Shown piece after piece: positions 18,099 to 26,930 of a stretch of 64,000 nucleotides of DNA. The notes below the pieces were generated by a model, which was given only the letters and a program-made list of their open reading frames with translations, did not search any database and was not told where the DNA came from. Position 1 is the stretch's first letter; each line of letters begins with the position of its first letter. This DNA is from Alteromonas sp. CI.11.F.A3 (lineage in GTDB: Bacteria > Pseudomonadota > Gammaproteobacteria > Enterobacterales > Alteromonadaceae), in assembly GCF_032925565.1 (NCBI RefSeq), contig NZ_CP136708.1, forward strand, positions 2,232,001 to 2,296,000. The letters are read 5' to 3'. Made by a program: the position numbers and the translations under genes.

Positions 18099-19787
18099 AT
18101 GTTGGAAAAAATTCCTGCCCCCACCTCAAAAGAGGATTTGCGCGTTCTGGTTATCGACAACCAGGGTTTAGTGCACGATGTAGTAGCCTCTGCGTTGCAT
18201 GCTATTGGTATCAAACATGTAGTGAGTGCATTTAATGCCTTTCACGCTATTCGTTTGTGTGAAGAAAAGCGTTTTGACTTTGTGCTGCTTGCATTCAATG
18301 TGAGTCACGATAAAGACGGTTTTCATTTATTCGAAGAGCTTAAGCACTTAAATCATATCAATGACACCACCACGGTTATCTTTCTAAGTGCTGAAACGTC
18401 GCCAGAATTGGTTAATTGTATTGTTGAGTTGCAGCCTGACGATTTCTGGGTGAAACCATTAAAGCCTAGCAGTATTGAGTCTCGTTTAAATTACTTACTC
18501 CAGATACGCTATAAGCTTCATAAAATGCTGCATTGCATGAAGGTTGGCGACTATTCTACTGCGATGTACTATGCAGAGCGCCAATTAAAAGACGTATCAC
18601 TATCCGACTATCACCCCAGAATTAGGCGCCTTATTGGCGAATGTTTGCTGCAACTGCGTGACTATGAAACGTCTGAAAATTATTACCGTGAACTACTGCA
18701 AACCATGGATCATGCGTGGGTGCATATTGGTTTAGCCCGTTCGTTATTGCGTCAGGATGAGCTAGAAGAAGCTCAACTCTTGGTTGAAGATTTATTACTA
18801 CGTCCAGACACTCGGTTTTTAACCTACGACTTGCTAGCACAGTACTTTATTGAAAAAGAGCAGTTCGAGTTGGCTTACGAGCAAATGAAACAAGCGAGTA
18901 AGTTAGCACCTCGTAATATTGAACGTAATAAACGATTGTGGGATTTGGCTAGGCTTAACCACGACAAAGTAGGTCAGTTGTCTGCAGTTCAAAATATGGC
19001 GAAGTTTGCCAAAAATTCTATTCATGACTCACCTGAGCTTTCTTTAAATGTAATTCGATCTACCATCGATTTAGCCACTAGCCTTGGTGCTGGGGAAGGC
19101 GATAGATACATACAACGGGCGCAAAGTGATTTAGAAGAGATCAGTCAGCAAAAAGGGGTGCAAACCCAACTTGGCGATCAAATTGATGTTATTAAAGCGC
19201 GTATGTTGTGCCTTCGAAATCAAAAGAAGTCGGCTGAAGAAATCATGAACGCCAGTTCAGTGCATACTACTGGGCAATCGATGGAAGATAACCTAGACAA
19301 AATGAAAGCCTTTCATGAGCTAGGCATGCGTGAGCAGTGCATCAGTATTTTAGAAAAGCTTAAAACGCAAATTGAGGGTGATACCTTTTCTTCCCAAGTC
19401 GTCGATGAATATCTCAAACAAGAGTCTATTGAACGCACTGAGATACAGTTCACGACTAAAGAATTGAAGAACATGGCTACGGTGCACTATAAAGAGAACC
19501 GGTTGCAGCCTGCTTACAATAACTTGCGACAAGCACTTACTATTTCGCCTAAAGACAAACAAATTGCATTGAGTTTAATGAAGGTGTTGCTTCAACTGCA
19601 CAGTACTCAGCCATTAAATGATGAGCAGTTGGAAGTGGTCACACTGGCAGCACGTATGTTAACCAACGAAAAGTTATCATCTTCACAAGCGGAAAAGCGC
19701 GATCAGTATATTGATAAGTTGGGGCTTGAGGTAGAAGCACCACAGGACAAAGAAGCCTTAGGCGTTCTTGGTCACCCTACACCTTAA
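18099..19787 (+). CDS. Degenerate receiver domain plus TPR-repeat protein
   Basis: 562 residues. The N terminus (about 14-135) has a receiver fold but has lost key residues: the acid pocket is VLVIDNQ (Asp20 followed by Asn21), and the phosphoacceptor position in FVLLAFNVSH holds Ala65 or Phe66 instead of Asp. Ser97 and Lys119 (WVKPL) remain. From about 140 to the end it is helical with TPR-type repeats (AMYYAERQLKD, AWVHIGLARSLLRQDELEEAQ, LAYEQMKQASKLAPRN, AYNNLRQALTISPKDKQ). TPR-containing response regulators of this type occur in Vibrio and Alteromonas relatives. Without the Asp it should be a phosphorylation-independent binding module. Monocistronic by appearance. Confidence 0.82.
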   Translation: MLEKIPAPTSKEDLRVLVIDNQGLVHDVVASALHAIGIKHVVSAFNAFHAIRLCEEKRFDFVLLAFNVSHDKDGFHLFEELKHLNHINDTTTVIFLSAETSPELVNCIVELQPDDFWVKPLKPSSIESRLNYLLQIRYKLHKMLHCMKVGDYSTAMYYAERQLKDVSLSDYHPRIRRLIGECLLQLRDYETSENYYRELLQTMDHAWVHIGLARSLLRQDELEEAQLLVEDLLLRPDTRFLTYDLLAQYFIEKEQFELAYEQMKQASKLAPRNIERNKRLWDLARLNHDKVGQLSAVQNMAKFAKNSIHDSPELSLNVIRSTIDLATSLGAGEGDRYIQRAQSDLEEISQQKGVQTQLGDQIDVIKARMLCLRNQKKSAEEIMNASSVHTTGQSMEDNLDKMKAFHELGMREQCISILEKLKTQIEGDTFSSQVVDEYLKQESIERTEIQFTTKELKNMATVHYKENRLQPAYNNLRQALTISPKDKQIALSLMKVLLQLHSTQPLNDEQLEVVTLAARMLTNEKLSSSQAEKRDQYIDKLGLEVEAPQDKEALGVLGHPTP

Positions 19788-19880
19788 ATGAGTAAAGCGG
19801 ACAGTGAATCTGCCTGCGTAAACTAAACCATGCGCCAATAGGGCAATACACGAATACAAAGCAGGTACAAAGTACATATA

Positions 19881-19916
19881 AAAAGGGGATGGTTTAAAAA
19901 ACCATCCCCTTTTTTA
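19881..19916. terminator. Bidirectional terminator between convergent genes
   Basis: Long stem AAAAGGGGATGGTTT/AAACCATCCCCTTTT with a two-base loop and T runs on both strands. It serves the TPR gene (plus) and the ExeM-like nuclease gene (minus). Confidence 0.92.
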
Positions 19917-19963
19917 ATTTATAAACCGCCAGCGTTTATTTGTGGCGGTTACGTTTAATAAAT

Positions 19964-22531
19964 TTACTTAGCTGAACGGCGGCGAAAGGTTAGAACACCA
20001 GCCATTAATGCTAAGATGAAACCCATAGAGCCGCCTGAATCGTTGTCATCTTCAATAGGATCAGCTTCATCAGGTAATTCTGCTTCTAAGTTGAAGGTTG
20101 CAATGAACGGGTCGTGATCTGAGCTGCGGAATGGACCTACATCAGTAAATGCATAGCCGTCTTCATCAGGGTAGTAAGAAAGCGCTTGGTCGTACTGGAA
20201 TTGGTAAACTTCAGGAGAGTTAATGCTCCAATGTGCACCGTCTACCGCATCAGCAAGCATGGTTTCACTTGCGAGTACATGGTCTAAGCTACCTACTTGC
20301 TCTGTACCGTAGAACCAGTAAGAGTAACCTTCAGCATCAAACTCTTCTGCAAGGTTAACGTAACCATAGTTGGCCGTTACTTCTACAGAGGCACCGTCAT
20401 CCATACCTGTGTTAGCTGCGGTCATTACCGTGTAGCCTTGAGTTTCTGCTGTGTAGTCGGTAAGAACAGCAACAGGATCTTCAGCACTGTATGAGTTCAA
20501 ATCACCTAATACTAGAATACGCTCTGGTAAGCTATCATTGCTTAGTGCTTCACCAAGGGTAATAGCAGCAGAAACACGAAGCGCGTTACAGCTACCTTGA
20601 ATAGCATCAGTTTCGCTTACGTCTTCAGCAATATCTTCACCACACTGTGAACCTTTCGATTTAAAGTGGTTAACAGCAACTGCAAATGTTTTTCCACTTT
20701 CAACATGGGCAAAAGATTGAATTAAAGAAGGACGCATTTGTGCCACGCTATCTTCATCAATTTGCTGAATTGGCATGTCTACTACTTGTGCATCACCTTC
20801 AGGCGTTACAATAGCAGCGCGGTATAACAAACCAACAGTAATAGCATCAGTACCAATTGCTGTGCTATCAGCAGTGCTGATAAACGAGTACTGTTCAGTA
20901 TCAGCAAGCTCAGCGTTTACCGCAGCAACTAAGCTAACAATAGCACTGTCATCGCCAAAGCCGTCGTTTTCAATTTCCATTAGGCCAACCACGTCAGCGT
21001 TTAAGCCTACAATGGCTTCAACGATACGCGCTTCTTGTAAAGCGAATTCAGTTTCGTCTTCTGCGCCACGGTTTAAATCGAAATCGTAGGTTACATCGCC
21101 GTTTGCATCTACTTCGCCATTGAAGTAGTTCAAAACGTTGAAGGTAGCAATTGATAAATTACCTTCAGTTACTACTGGGTTCGCTTCGCGAGTAGAGGTT
21201 ACTGTGATCACATCGGTAGGATTAATTCTAAACGCACCGAAGCTATAGTTTAGCGGGCCGCTGGCAGACACAGTATCACCAATACGAATAGCATTTGCGT
21301 AGCTAAAGGTAGGGAAGTAGTTAATAGCGTCTGGGTAACTAGAGCTGCTGTTATCTTCAATTTTAAGTAAGCTAGCTTCTGAAGCGGCAACTGCTTCAAC
21401 GTATGCATCTGAAAGTGGTGCTGCAACGTCGCTAGGCTGGCGTTTGACGCCGTCACTTACTTGAATTTCACCGTAACGCCATAAATCGTTTGTGCTCGTT
21501 ACCGTAGCGTCAACAACAGAAGCTAACATGCCTTCAAACGGCTCAAGAGAATAATCGAAAGGCATATCGATAGTCGTCATCAGAACGTCATCGCTTGCGC
21601 CACAATCTAGGACAGTTACATCGCTGTCCAGGTTTAGCGTAGTCATGCCGTAATTTTCAACTACTTCACCGTATAGGCGAGCAACGTTACCTACCGCAAT
21701 GGTAGTACTACCGCTAACGAAAATACCTTCAGAAGTAGCATCATCACCATCGCTATCAGCCGTTTCTTCTTGTAGGAAGAAACCGCCCGCACCCATGCCA
21801 GTAACAATGGCTTCAACGATATGCCCGTTGCCTACTTCTTCTGACGCATCGCCACTACCTTGAATGGTGCTAATAAGCGTTGCTGCATCAGCACAAACGC
21901 CTAGCTCGATTACTGGCTCTTCTGGTGGAACTTCATCATCACCGCCGCCTTCAGTACTAAAAGTACCTTCAGGGAAGGGCGTAGTTGCGGCAGCATTGGT
22001 CGCAGCATCGTCTAATGCGTCAACGCCACTGTAAGTCCAGTTGTCAGACGAGAAAGTACCGCCATTGGCGACTGAACCATCTTTTCGGTAAGCCCAGCCG
22101 TCTAGGTATTCCCACGCTGTGCCATTACCATCAACATCAATGTCACCGAAAGTATCAACAACGGCTTCGTTTTCGAAAAGCTCTACCGCATCATCGCCAT
22201 TAATACCCATGGCCGAAGTATCGTAATCTGGTGCATAACCGAAAAATTCAGTAAAACCATCAATTTCAGATGCGACATAAATATAGCTACCCGCTGAGGC
22301 GCTATCTGCTGGGAAAGTAAATTCTACGCCATCAGTACCGCCGCCATTGTTGGCTGAGCCAAGCCCGTATACTGATAAGTCGGCAATATCGTTTACAACG
22401 TAAAGCTCAACAGCTTTTGGAAGGCCACCGGTAAGTGACGCATCAACAACACCGCTGATAACTAAGTCGCTGGCATTGGCCGAAAATGCAGTAAGAATAC
22501 CTGCTGTTATTAGTGACAATGAAGTTTTCAC
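19964..22531 (-). CDS. ExeM/NucH-family secreted endonuclease with GlyGly-CTERM tail
   Basis: About 855 residues from a GTG at 22531, chosen because AAGAGG precedes it and the product then begins with a clean signal peptide (cleavage after SANA). An upstream ATG at 22573 would put 14 polar residues before the signal. Order: lamin-tail domain (LVISGVVDASLTGGLPKAVELY to about 150), an OB-like nuclease domain (FLQEETADSDGDDATSEGIFV), an endonuclease/exonuclease/phosphatase domain with ATFNVLNYFN, GLMEIEND, VLGDLNSY and SDHDPFIATF, then an acidic stretch and a C-terminal SGGSMGFILALMAGVLTFRRR. That tail is the GlyGly-CTERM signal processed by rhombosortase. ExeM of Shewanella degrades extracellular DNA in biofilms. 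A Fur-like box lies upstream. Confidence 0.9.
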   Translation of the reverse strand: MKTSLSLITAGILTAFSANASDLVISGVVDASLTGGLPKAVELYVVNDIADLSVYGLGSANNGGGTDGVEFTFPADSASAGSYIYVASEIDGFTEFFGYAPDYDTSAMGINGDDAVELFENEAVVDTFGDIDVDGNGTAWEYLDGWAYRKDGSVANGGTFSSDNWTYSGVDALDDAATNAAATTPFPEGTFSTEGGGDDEVPPEEPVIELGVCADAATLISTIQGSGDASEEVGNGHIVEAIVTGMGAGGFFLQEETADSDGDDATSEGIFVSGSTTIAVGNVARLYGEVVENYGMTTLNLDSDVTVLDCGASDDVLMTTIDMPFDYSLEPFEGMLASVVDATVTSTNDLWRYGEIQVSDGVKRQPSDVAAPLSDAYVEAVAASEASLLKIEDNSSSSYPDAINYFPTFSYANAIRIGDTVSASGPLNYSFGAFRINPTDVITVTSTREANPVVTEGNLSIATFNVLNYFNGEVDANGDVTYDFDLNRGAEDETEFALQEARIVEAIVGLNADVVGLMEIENDGFGDDSAIVSLVAAVNAELADTEQYSFISTADSTAIGTDAITVGLLYRAAIVTPEGDAQVVDMPIQQIDEDSVAQMRPSLIQSFAHVESGKTFAVAVNHFKSKGSQCGEDIAEDVSETDAIQGSCNALRVSAAITLGEALSNDSLPERILVLGDLNSYSAEDPVAVLTDYTAETQGYTVMTAANTGMDDGASVEVTANYGYVNLAEEFDAEGYSYWFYGTEQVGSLDHVLASETMLADAVDGAHWSINSPEVYQFQYDQALSYYPDEDGYAFTDVGPFRSSDHDPFIATFNLEAELPDEADPIEDDNDSGGSMGFILALMAGVLTFRRRSAK

Positions 22532-22563
22532 TGGTTGTTTCCCTCTTAGGTCTTTTATTATTA

Positions 22564-22581
22564 GGTCTGTCAAAGCAGACC
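22564..22581 (-). promoter_or_regulatory. Hairpin in the exeM-like leader
   Basis: Perfect inverted repeat GGTCTG/CAGACC with a six-base loop, about 33 bases before the GTG start. It could be an operator or an mRNA hairpin. Confidence 0.3.
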
Positions 22582-22664
22582 CTCTTTGTTATTGCTAGAC
22601 CTAGCCTATAACTATAATGTCAACGCAGGAATGACTTAACGTTATTCAAGTTTATTTTTAATTA

Positions 22665-22683
22665 AATAATGATAATCAATAGG
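22665..22683. promoter_or_regulatory. Fur-box candidate upstream of the ExeM-like nuclease
   Basis: AATAATGATAATCAATAGG matches 15 of 19 positions of the Fur consensus GATAATGATAATCATTATC, with 13 consecutive matches. It lies about 135 bases before the nuclease start. The nearest other gene ends here rather than starting, so the nuclease is the only likely target. Confidence 0.5.
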
Positions 22684-22815
22684 TTAACTCATTTAAATAA
22701 GGTTATTTATGACATTGGCTCGTCATAAAAGGCATTTCGGCATCTATAAATAACCCTACAACGACTAAAAAGTTTTCAATGCGCTCGCGTTGTCACAAGA
22801 CAATAAACCCCCGTA

Positions 22816-24141
22816 TTAATTATTTTTTAGCGTATCGCAAAACCAACTGTGATCATCGATAACTTGCTTTGCATAATGGTTAGCACTCGTGATTAGTGCA
22901 CTATTAGTGTGGTGGTTTAACGCTTTTACAGCGCTTTTTGCAAAACGCGTACTTCGTCTGTCACCACGGCAATGCGCTAAGGCGAGGGTGTACCCGCACA
23001 GTTTAGCGAAGTAACCAAAGTCGCCGTTTCGCGCTTTATTTCCCATACCAATATCATGAGGGTCTATTCCTACTTTTGCGTGGTGGCGTGAGCGAATTAA
23101 CCAGTGAGCGTTGTTCCAAATAACCTCATCTAACAATAAGTCTGGACGGCGCTGCATTCGTCGTTGACTGCGGGCGGTTAAGTGAGCAGGGTTTAATTGA
23201 TTCACTGGGCACACATTGTCGAAATAGAATAAGGGAGCGGCTTTGCGTTGTTGTTTGACCTCAACAATGTGGCAGTAACGAAAGCTTTCAGCGTTATGCG
23301 GTTTTTTAGGGCCAACTAAAAAATAAAAGCGGCGCATATTTACCGAACCTGTGCCGGCATTTTCTCTGCTGGTGATATCGACGATATCATCATCCATATA
23401 AGGTGCGAATGCCTTTAATACCTGTTGATGTTCCACTGGGCTCAATGGCGTGTACTTATCGGTGATGTGTTTAAATTTAAGGCCGTCTTGGGTTAAATGA
23501 ACCGCTTTAGCTAGCGCACTTTTAGATTCAAACTTTTCTCCGCAAGAAGAGCGCTCTAATGCTTTGTTATAGCATTTTTTCAATTTGCCATCAGGCTCTT
23601 GTTCCATAGCTTCATTAATAACCGTCGAATTTTCAGTAACCCGCTGGCACGTAGCCACGTACTCTTGAATAAACAGAGATTGAGCATGGTTAACCTGGTG
23701 GGTGTCTACCACAGATTTTAACGGGTCTGGCACATCTATTAAAAAGCGGCCTTCAGAAATACCTTTGCAATGGGCTTCTACAAGAGACAGAGAAGTAAGG
23801 TAACGAAGAATATCCCAATGTGCATAACCTACACAGGCATCATCAAAATCGTTTGGCGTAAAAATAACGGTGTCACCGTGAGAGCCTTCCTCAGTAAGAA
23901 ACCCAAAATTAGACGTGTGGCAATCACCCATTACACTGGTTAGTGACATCGAAAAGCATGCCTCTGGCACTACTAGATGGTGATTGGCTAAATCGGCATA
24001 AAATAGTTGTGCGCTACCGCGGTAAAACACGAAGGGGCTTTGAGCCATTTTTAAATGTTTAGCTAAGTGGGGAGAAGGTGGGGTGCCATCAATTCTAGCA
24101 ATTTCTTGATTAAGAAATTTCGCGCGATCCATAACTGCCAT
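22816..24141 (-). CDS. DUF2252 family protein
   Basis: 441 residues. Family features: FVFYRGSAQLFYADLA near 37-52, GDCHTSNFGFLTEEG, FTPNDFDDACVGYAHWDILRYLTSLSL, then a long C-terminal half with VEVKQQRKAAPLFYF and the terminal HCRGDRRSTRFAKSAVK-type stretch. DUF2252 shares a kinase-like (aminoglycoside phosphotransferase-like) look, with HxxN and DFDD suggestive of catalytic and metal-binding loops, but its biochemical role is not established. The start could also be the ATG three codons later (MDRAKFL). It ends about 235 bases before the nuclease leader on the same strand and is probably independent. Confidence 0.85.
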   Translation of the reverse strand: MAVMDRAKFLNQEIARIDGTPPSPHLAKHLKMAQSPFVFYRGSAQLFYADLANHHLVVPEACFSMSLTSVMGDCHTSNFGFLTEEGSHGDTVIFTPNDFDDACVGYAHWDILRYLTSLSLVEAHCKGISEGRFLIDVPDPLKSVVDTHQVNHAQSLFIQEYVATCQRVTENSTVINEAMEQEPDGKLKKCYNKALERSSCGEKFESKSALAKAVHLTQDGLKFKHITDKYTPLSPVEHQQVLKAFAPYMDDDIVDITSRENAGTGSVNMRRFYFLVGPKKPHNAESFRYCHIVEVKQQRKAAPLFYFDNVCPVNQLNPAHLTARSQRRMQRRPDLLLDEVIWNNAHWLIRSRHHAKVGIDPHDIGMGNKARNGDFGYFAKLCGYTLALAHCRGDRRSTRFAKSAVKALNHHTNSALITSANHYAKQVIDDHSWFCDTLKNN

Positions 24142-24265
24142 GCCGTTGTAACAATGATGGCGTTAACATTACCTTTATTGGTTTTTGAATGCGAGGCTTG
24201 CGTGGGGAGGTGGAATGTGAGAAATTTCGCTTGTTCGGGATTTTTGCGATTAATTTATATTATTG

Positions 24266-24302
24266 ATTGGTAAATTTGATTGAAACATTCAAAAATACCA
24301 AT
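24266..24302. promoter_or_regulatory. Extended imperfect palindrome upstream of ahpC
   Basis: ATTGGTA at 24266-24272 and TACCAAT at 24296-24302 are perfect arms, and inner segments TTTGA/TCAAA also pair, giving a 37-base dyad about 170 bases before ahpC. It does not match the OxyR spacing I know. The rest of the 330-base gap holds a possible promoter (TTGTAA at 24394, TATTTA at 24416) and nothing else obvious. Confidence 0.4.
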
Positions 24303-24474
24303 TAGTTTTTTTAAAAAAAGCGCGCTATTCTTATCACCAGTTTCAACGAAGTCGATTTTGCACAACAGCAATGTGCTGGTAACAAAACGGGCTTTGTAAT
24401 TTTTCGTACTGTTTGTATTTATAGACTAAGAGTCGTAAATACAAAACAACACTCACTAAATGGAGAAAGTAAAC

Positions 24475-25038
24475 ATGGCATTAATTAACACTGCTATCAA
24501 ACCGTTCAAAGCACAAGCATTTAAAGACGGCGAGTTCATCGAAGTAAGCAACGAAGATATCAGCGGTAAGTGGGCAGTATTTGTTTTCTATCCAGCAGAT
24601 TTCACATTTGTTTGCCCAACTGAGCTTGGCGATATTGCTGACAAATATGAAGAACTTCAGTCTCGTGGCGTTGAAGTATTTTCAGTATCAACCGATACTC
24701 ACTTCACTCACAAAGCGTGGCATGATTCGTCTGACACTATCAACAAAATCAAATTTGCAATGATTGGCGACCCTACTGGTGAAATCACTCGCAACTTCGA
24801 TTGTATGCGTGAAACTATGGGTCTTGCTGACCGTGCAACATTTGTTGTTGACCCAGAAGGTATCGTTCAAGCGATGGAAATTACTTCTGAAGGTATTGGC
24901 CGTGATGCAGACGATCTAGTTCGTAAAATCAAAGCTGCTCAGTACGTTGCTTCTCACCCAGGTGAAGTTTGCCCAGCTAAATGGAAAGAAGGCGAAGCTA
25001 CACTAGCTCCTTCTCTTGACCTAGTAGGCAAAATCTAA
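24475..25038 (+). CDS. ahpC: Alkyl hydroperoxide reductase subunit C (peroxiredoxin)
   Basis: 187 residues from ATG 24475 (GGAG nine bases upstream; product starts [17 protein letters not shown], matching E. coli AhpC in length and sequence). A typical 2-Cys peroxiredoxin with peroxidatic Cys47 in FTFVCPTE and resolving Cys166 in GEVCPAKW. It reduces H2O2, organic peroxides and peroxynitrite and is recharged by AhpF, encoded next. The C terminus ([19 protein letters not shown]) is identical to the enterobacterial one. It is separated from ahpF by a strong hairpin, as expected when AhpC is made in excess. Confidence 0.98.
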   Translation: MALINTAIKPFKAQAFKDGEFIEVSNEDISGKWAVFVFYPADFTFVCPTELGDIADKYEELQSRGVEVFSVSTDTHFTHKAWHDSSDTINKIKFAMIGDPTGEITRNFDCMRETMGLADRATFVVDPEGIVQAMEITSEGIGRDADDLVRKIKAAQYVASHPGEVCPAKWKEGEATLAPSLDLVGKI

Positions 25039-25065
25039 GCAACCGCTTAGCGCTTAAAAGTAAAA

Positions 25066-25087
25066 AGGGAGTGGGTCTCCACTCCCT
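25066..25087 (+). terminator. Intercistronic hairpin between ahpC and ahpF
   Basis: Perfect 9-bp stem AGGGAGTGG/CCACTCCCT with a GTCT loop. No T run follows on the plus strand, so it is more likely a partial terminator or an mRNA-stabilising 3' end of ahpC than a full stop. Confidence 0.6.
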
Positions 25088-25174
25088 ATCTAATTAATTT
25101 CCAATTCCTGCTTATATTGTTAGCCTGAAAAATGGTTGGCGGGGATCGGCGTGTCGAAAATAAGGCAGATTACC

Positions 25175-26764
25175 GTGTTAACTAAAGAAATTTTACAAGC
25201 ATTGAAAGGCTATGCTGAGTCAATGCAGAAAAACGTAACCTTCGTCGTACAGACCGGTGAACACAGCAAGCGCGAAGAGCTTGTGTCGTTTCTGTCCGAC
25301 ATTGCTGGTGTAAGTGACAAATTAAGCCTTGAAGAGCGTGACACCAATGGTGTACTGCGCAGCTCTATCAGCTTTTTATTAGAAGCTGATGGTGAAGATA
25401 CAGGCATTCGCTTTTCTGGTATTCCTGGCGGTCACGAATTTAACTCGCTTATCTTAGGTATGCTTCACGTATCAGGTACCGAGCTTAAAATTGATGACAG
25501 CGTAAAAGCGATTGTTAAAGGCGTTAAAGAAGAACTTAACTTCGAAGTATTTATTAGCTTAAGCTGCCACAACTGCCCAGAAGTAGTTCAGGCGCTCAAC
25601 CAATTTGCGCTACTTAATCCAAACATTACGTCTGAAATGATTGACGGTGGTTTGTATCAAAATGTAGTAGCAGAACGTGACATTCAAGGTGTTCCAAGTG
25701 TTTACCTTAATGGCGAGCTGTTTGCTAACGGTAAGGTAGATGCATCGGTGCTTATCGACAAACTTATCGAACGTGACCCTTCGCTAAAAGAGGCGAACAA
25801 GGGTGAGTCGTTACCGTTACAAGACGTTACCGTAATTGGTGGTGGTCCAGCGGGTGTGGCATCAGCAATATACAGTGCCCGAAAAGGCCTGAAAGTGACT
25901 GTGGTTGCTGACCGTTTCGGTGGCCAAGTGAAAGATACTATGGGTATTGAGAACCTTATCTCAGTATCTAAAACTACAGGTCCTGAGCTTGTAGGTAATT
26001 TAATGGAGCACATGAACGATTACGATATCACGCTTAAAGAGCATGTTCGTGTAGATTCTGTAGAACAGGGTAATGTTAAAACCATTACGTTATCGTCTGG
26101 CGAACAAATTCGCACTCGTTCAATCGTTGTAGCCACTGGCGCACGCTGGAGAGAGCTGGGTGTTCCAGGTGAAAAAGAAAACGTTGGTAATGGTGTGGCG
26201 TACTGCCCACACTGCGACGGCCCTTTCTTTAAAGGAAAAGATGTTGCGGTAATTGGTGGTGGTAACTCGGGTATTGAGGCGGCGCTTGATTTAGCAGGTA
26301 TTGTTAAGTCAGTAACGGTTTTTGAATTTATGCCGGAATTGAAAGCTGACCAAGTACTGATTGACCAAGCTGAAAAGCGTGAAAATATCACGATTATTCG
26401 AAATGCAGCTACCCATCAGATTACCGCCGAAAACGGTAAAGTTAATGCTATTGAGTATCAAGATCGCAATACTAACGAATTACACTCGCTTCCACTATCG
26501 GGCGTGTTCGTACAAATTGGTTTAGTGCCAAACAGCCAATTCATGGAAGGTGTAGTAGACATGAGTAAGTACGGCGAAATTGTGATTGATACGAAATGCA
26601 ATACATCAGCGCCAGGCATCTTCGCGGCGGGCGACGTAACAACGGTGCCATATAAGCAGATTGTTATTTCAATGGGTGAGGGCGCAAAAGCATCACTAGC
26701 AGCATTTGAATACTTGCTAAGCCATGAAGTTATTGAAATGGAAGAAGAAACACAAGCGGCTTAG
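25175..26764 (+). CDS. ahpF: Alkyl hydroperoxide reductase subunit F (flavoprotein)
   Basis: 529 residues if started at GTG 25175 (AAGG nine bases before; start aligned with E. coli AhpF, 521 residues). In-frame upstream starts at 25151 (GTG) and 25136 are possible. The N-terminal double thioredoxin-fold domain carries the CxxC pair Cys131/Cys134 (SCHNCPEV). Then come the FAD site ([19 protein letters not shown]), the NADH site ([17 protein letters not shown]), the second redox pair in CPHCDGPFF, and the C-terminal FAD motif [14 protein letters not shown]. It moves electrons from NADH through FAD and two disulfides to AhpC. A terminator follows. Confidence 0.96.
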   Translation: MLTKEILQALKGYAESMQKNVTFVVQTGEHSKREELVSFLSDIAGVSDKLSLEERDTNGVLRSSISFLLEADGEDTGIRFSGIPGGHEFNSLILGMLHVSGTELKIDDSVKAIVKGVKEELNFEVFISLSCHNCPEVVQALNQFALLNPNITSEMIDGGLYQNVVAERDIQGVPSVYLNGELFANGKVDASVLIDKLIERDPSLKEANKGESLPLQDVTVIGGGPAGVASAIYSARKGLKVTVVADRFGGQVKDTMGIENLISVSKTTGPELVGNLMEHMNDYDITLKEHVRVDSVEQGNVKTITLSSGEQIRTRSIVVATGARWRELGVPGEKENVGNGVAYCPHCDGPFFKGKDVAVIGGGNSGIEAALDLAGIVKSVTVFEFMPELKADQVLIDQAEKRENITIIRNAATHQITAENGKVNAIEYQDRNTNELHSLPLSGVFVQIGLVPNSQFMEGVVDMSKYGEIVIDTKCNTSAPGIFAAGDVTTVPYKQIVISMGEGAKASLAAFEYLLSHEVIEMEEETQAA

Positions 26765-26784
26765 CGCTTTTAAAACGCCACAAA

Positions 26785-26817
26785 TAAAAAAGCTGACGTA
26801 AATCGTCAGCTTTTTTG
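26785..26817 (+). terminator. Rho-independent terminator after ahpF
   Basis: Stem AGCTGACG/CGTCAGCT, with A and T runs extending the pairing, and a TAAAT loop; starts about 20 bases after the ahpF stop. Confidence 0.9.
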
Positions 26818-26848
26818 ATCGTAGCGTTAAAATCATGCAAATAGGAAT

Positions 26849-26867
26849 GGTTTTTATTTTCATTATT
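26849..26867. promoter_or_regulatory. Weak Fur-box candidate before TonB receptor 1
   Basis: On the minus strand AATAATGAAAATAAAAACC matches 13 of 19 positions of the Fur consensus. It lies about 65 bases before the receptor start, where a Fur operator would be expected, in a very A/T-rich stretch that weakens the match. Confidence 0.35.
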
Positions 26868-26930
26868 GTTGTTATTTTGGTAAATTATCGGCAAATATAA
26901 ACGCAACTCTACTAATAAGCATAATAATTA

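Noticed and set aside
18050..18235. Open frame of 61 codons overlapping the start of the pseudo-receiver gene
   Set aside because: It overlaps a well-supported gene in another frame and has no homology features.
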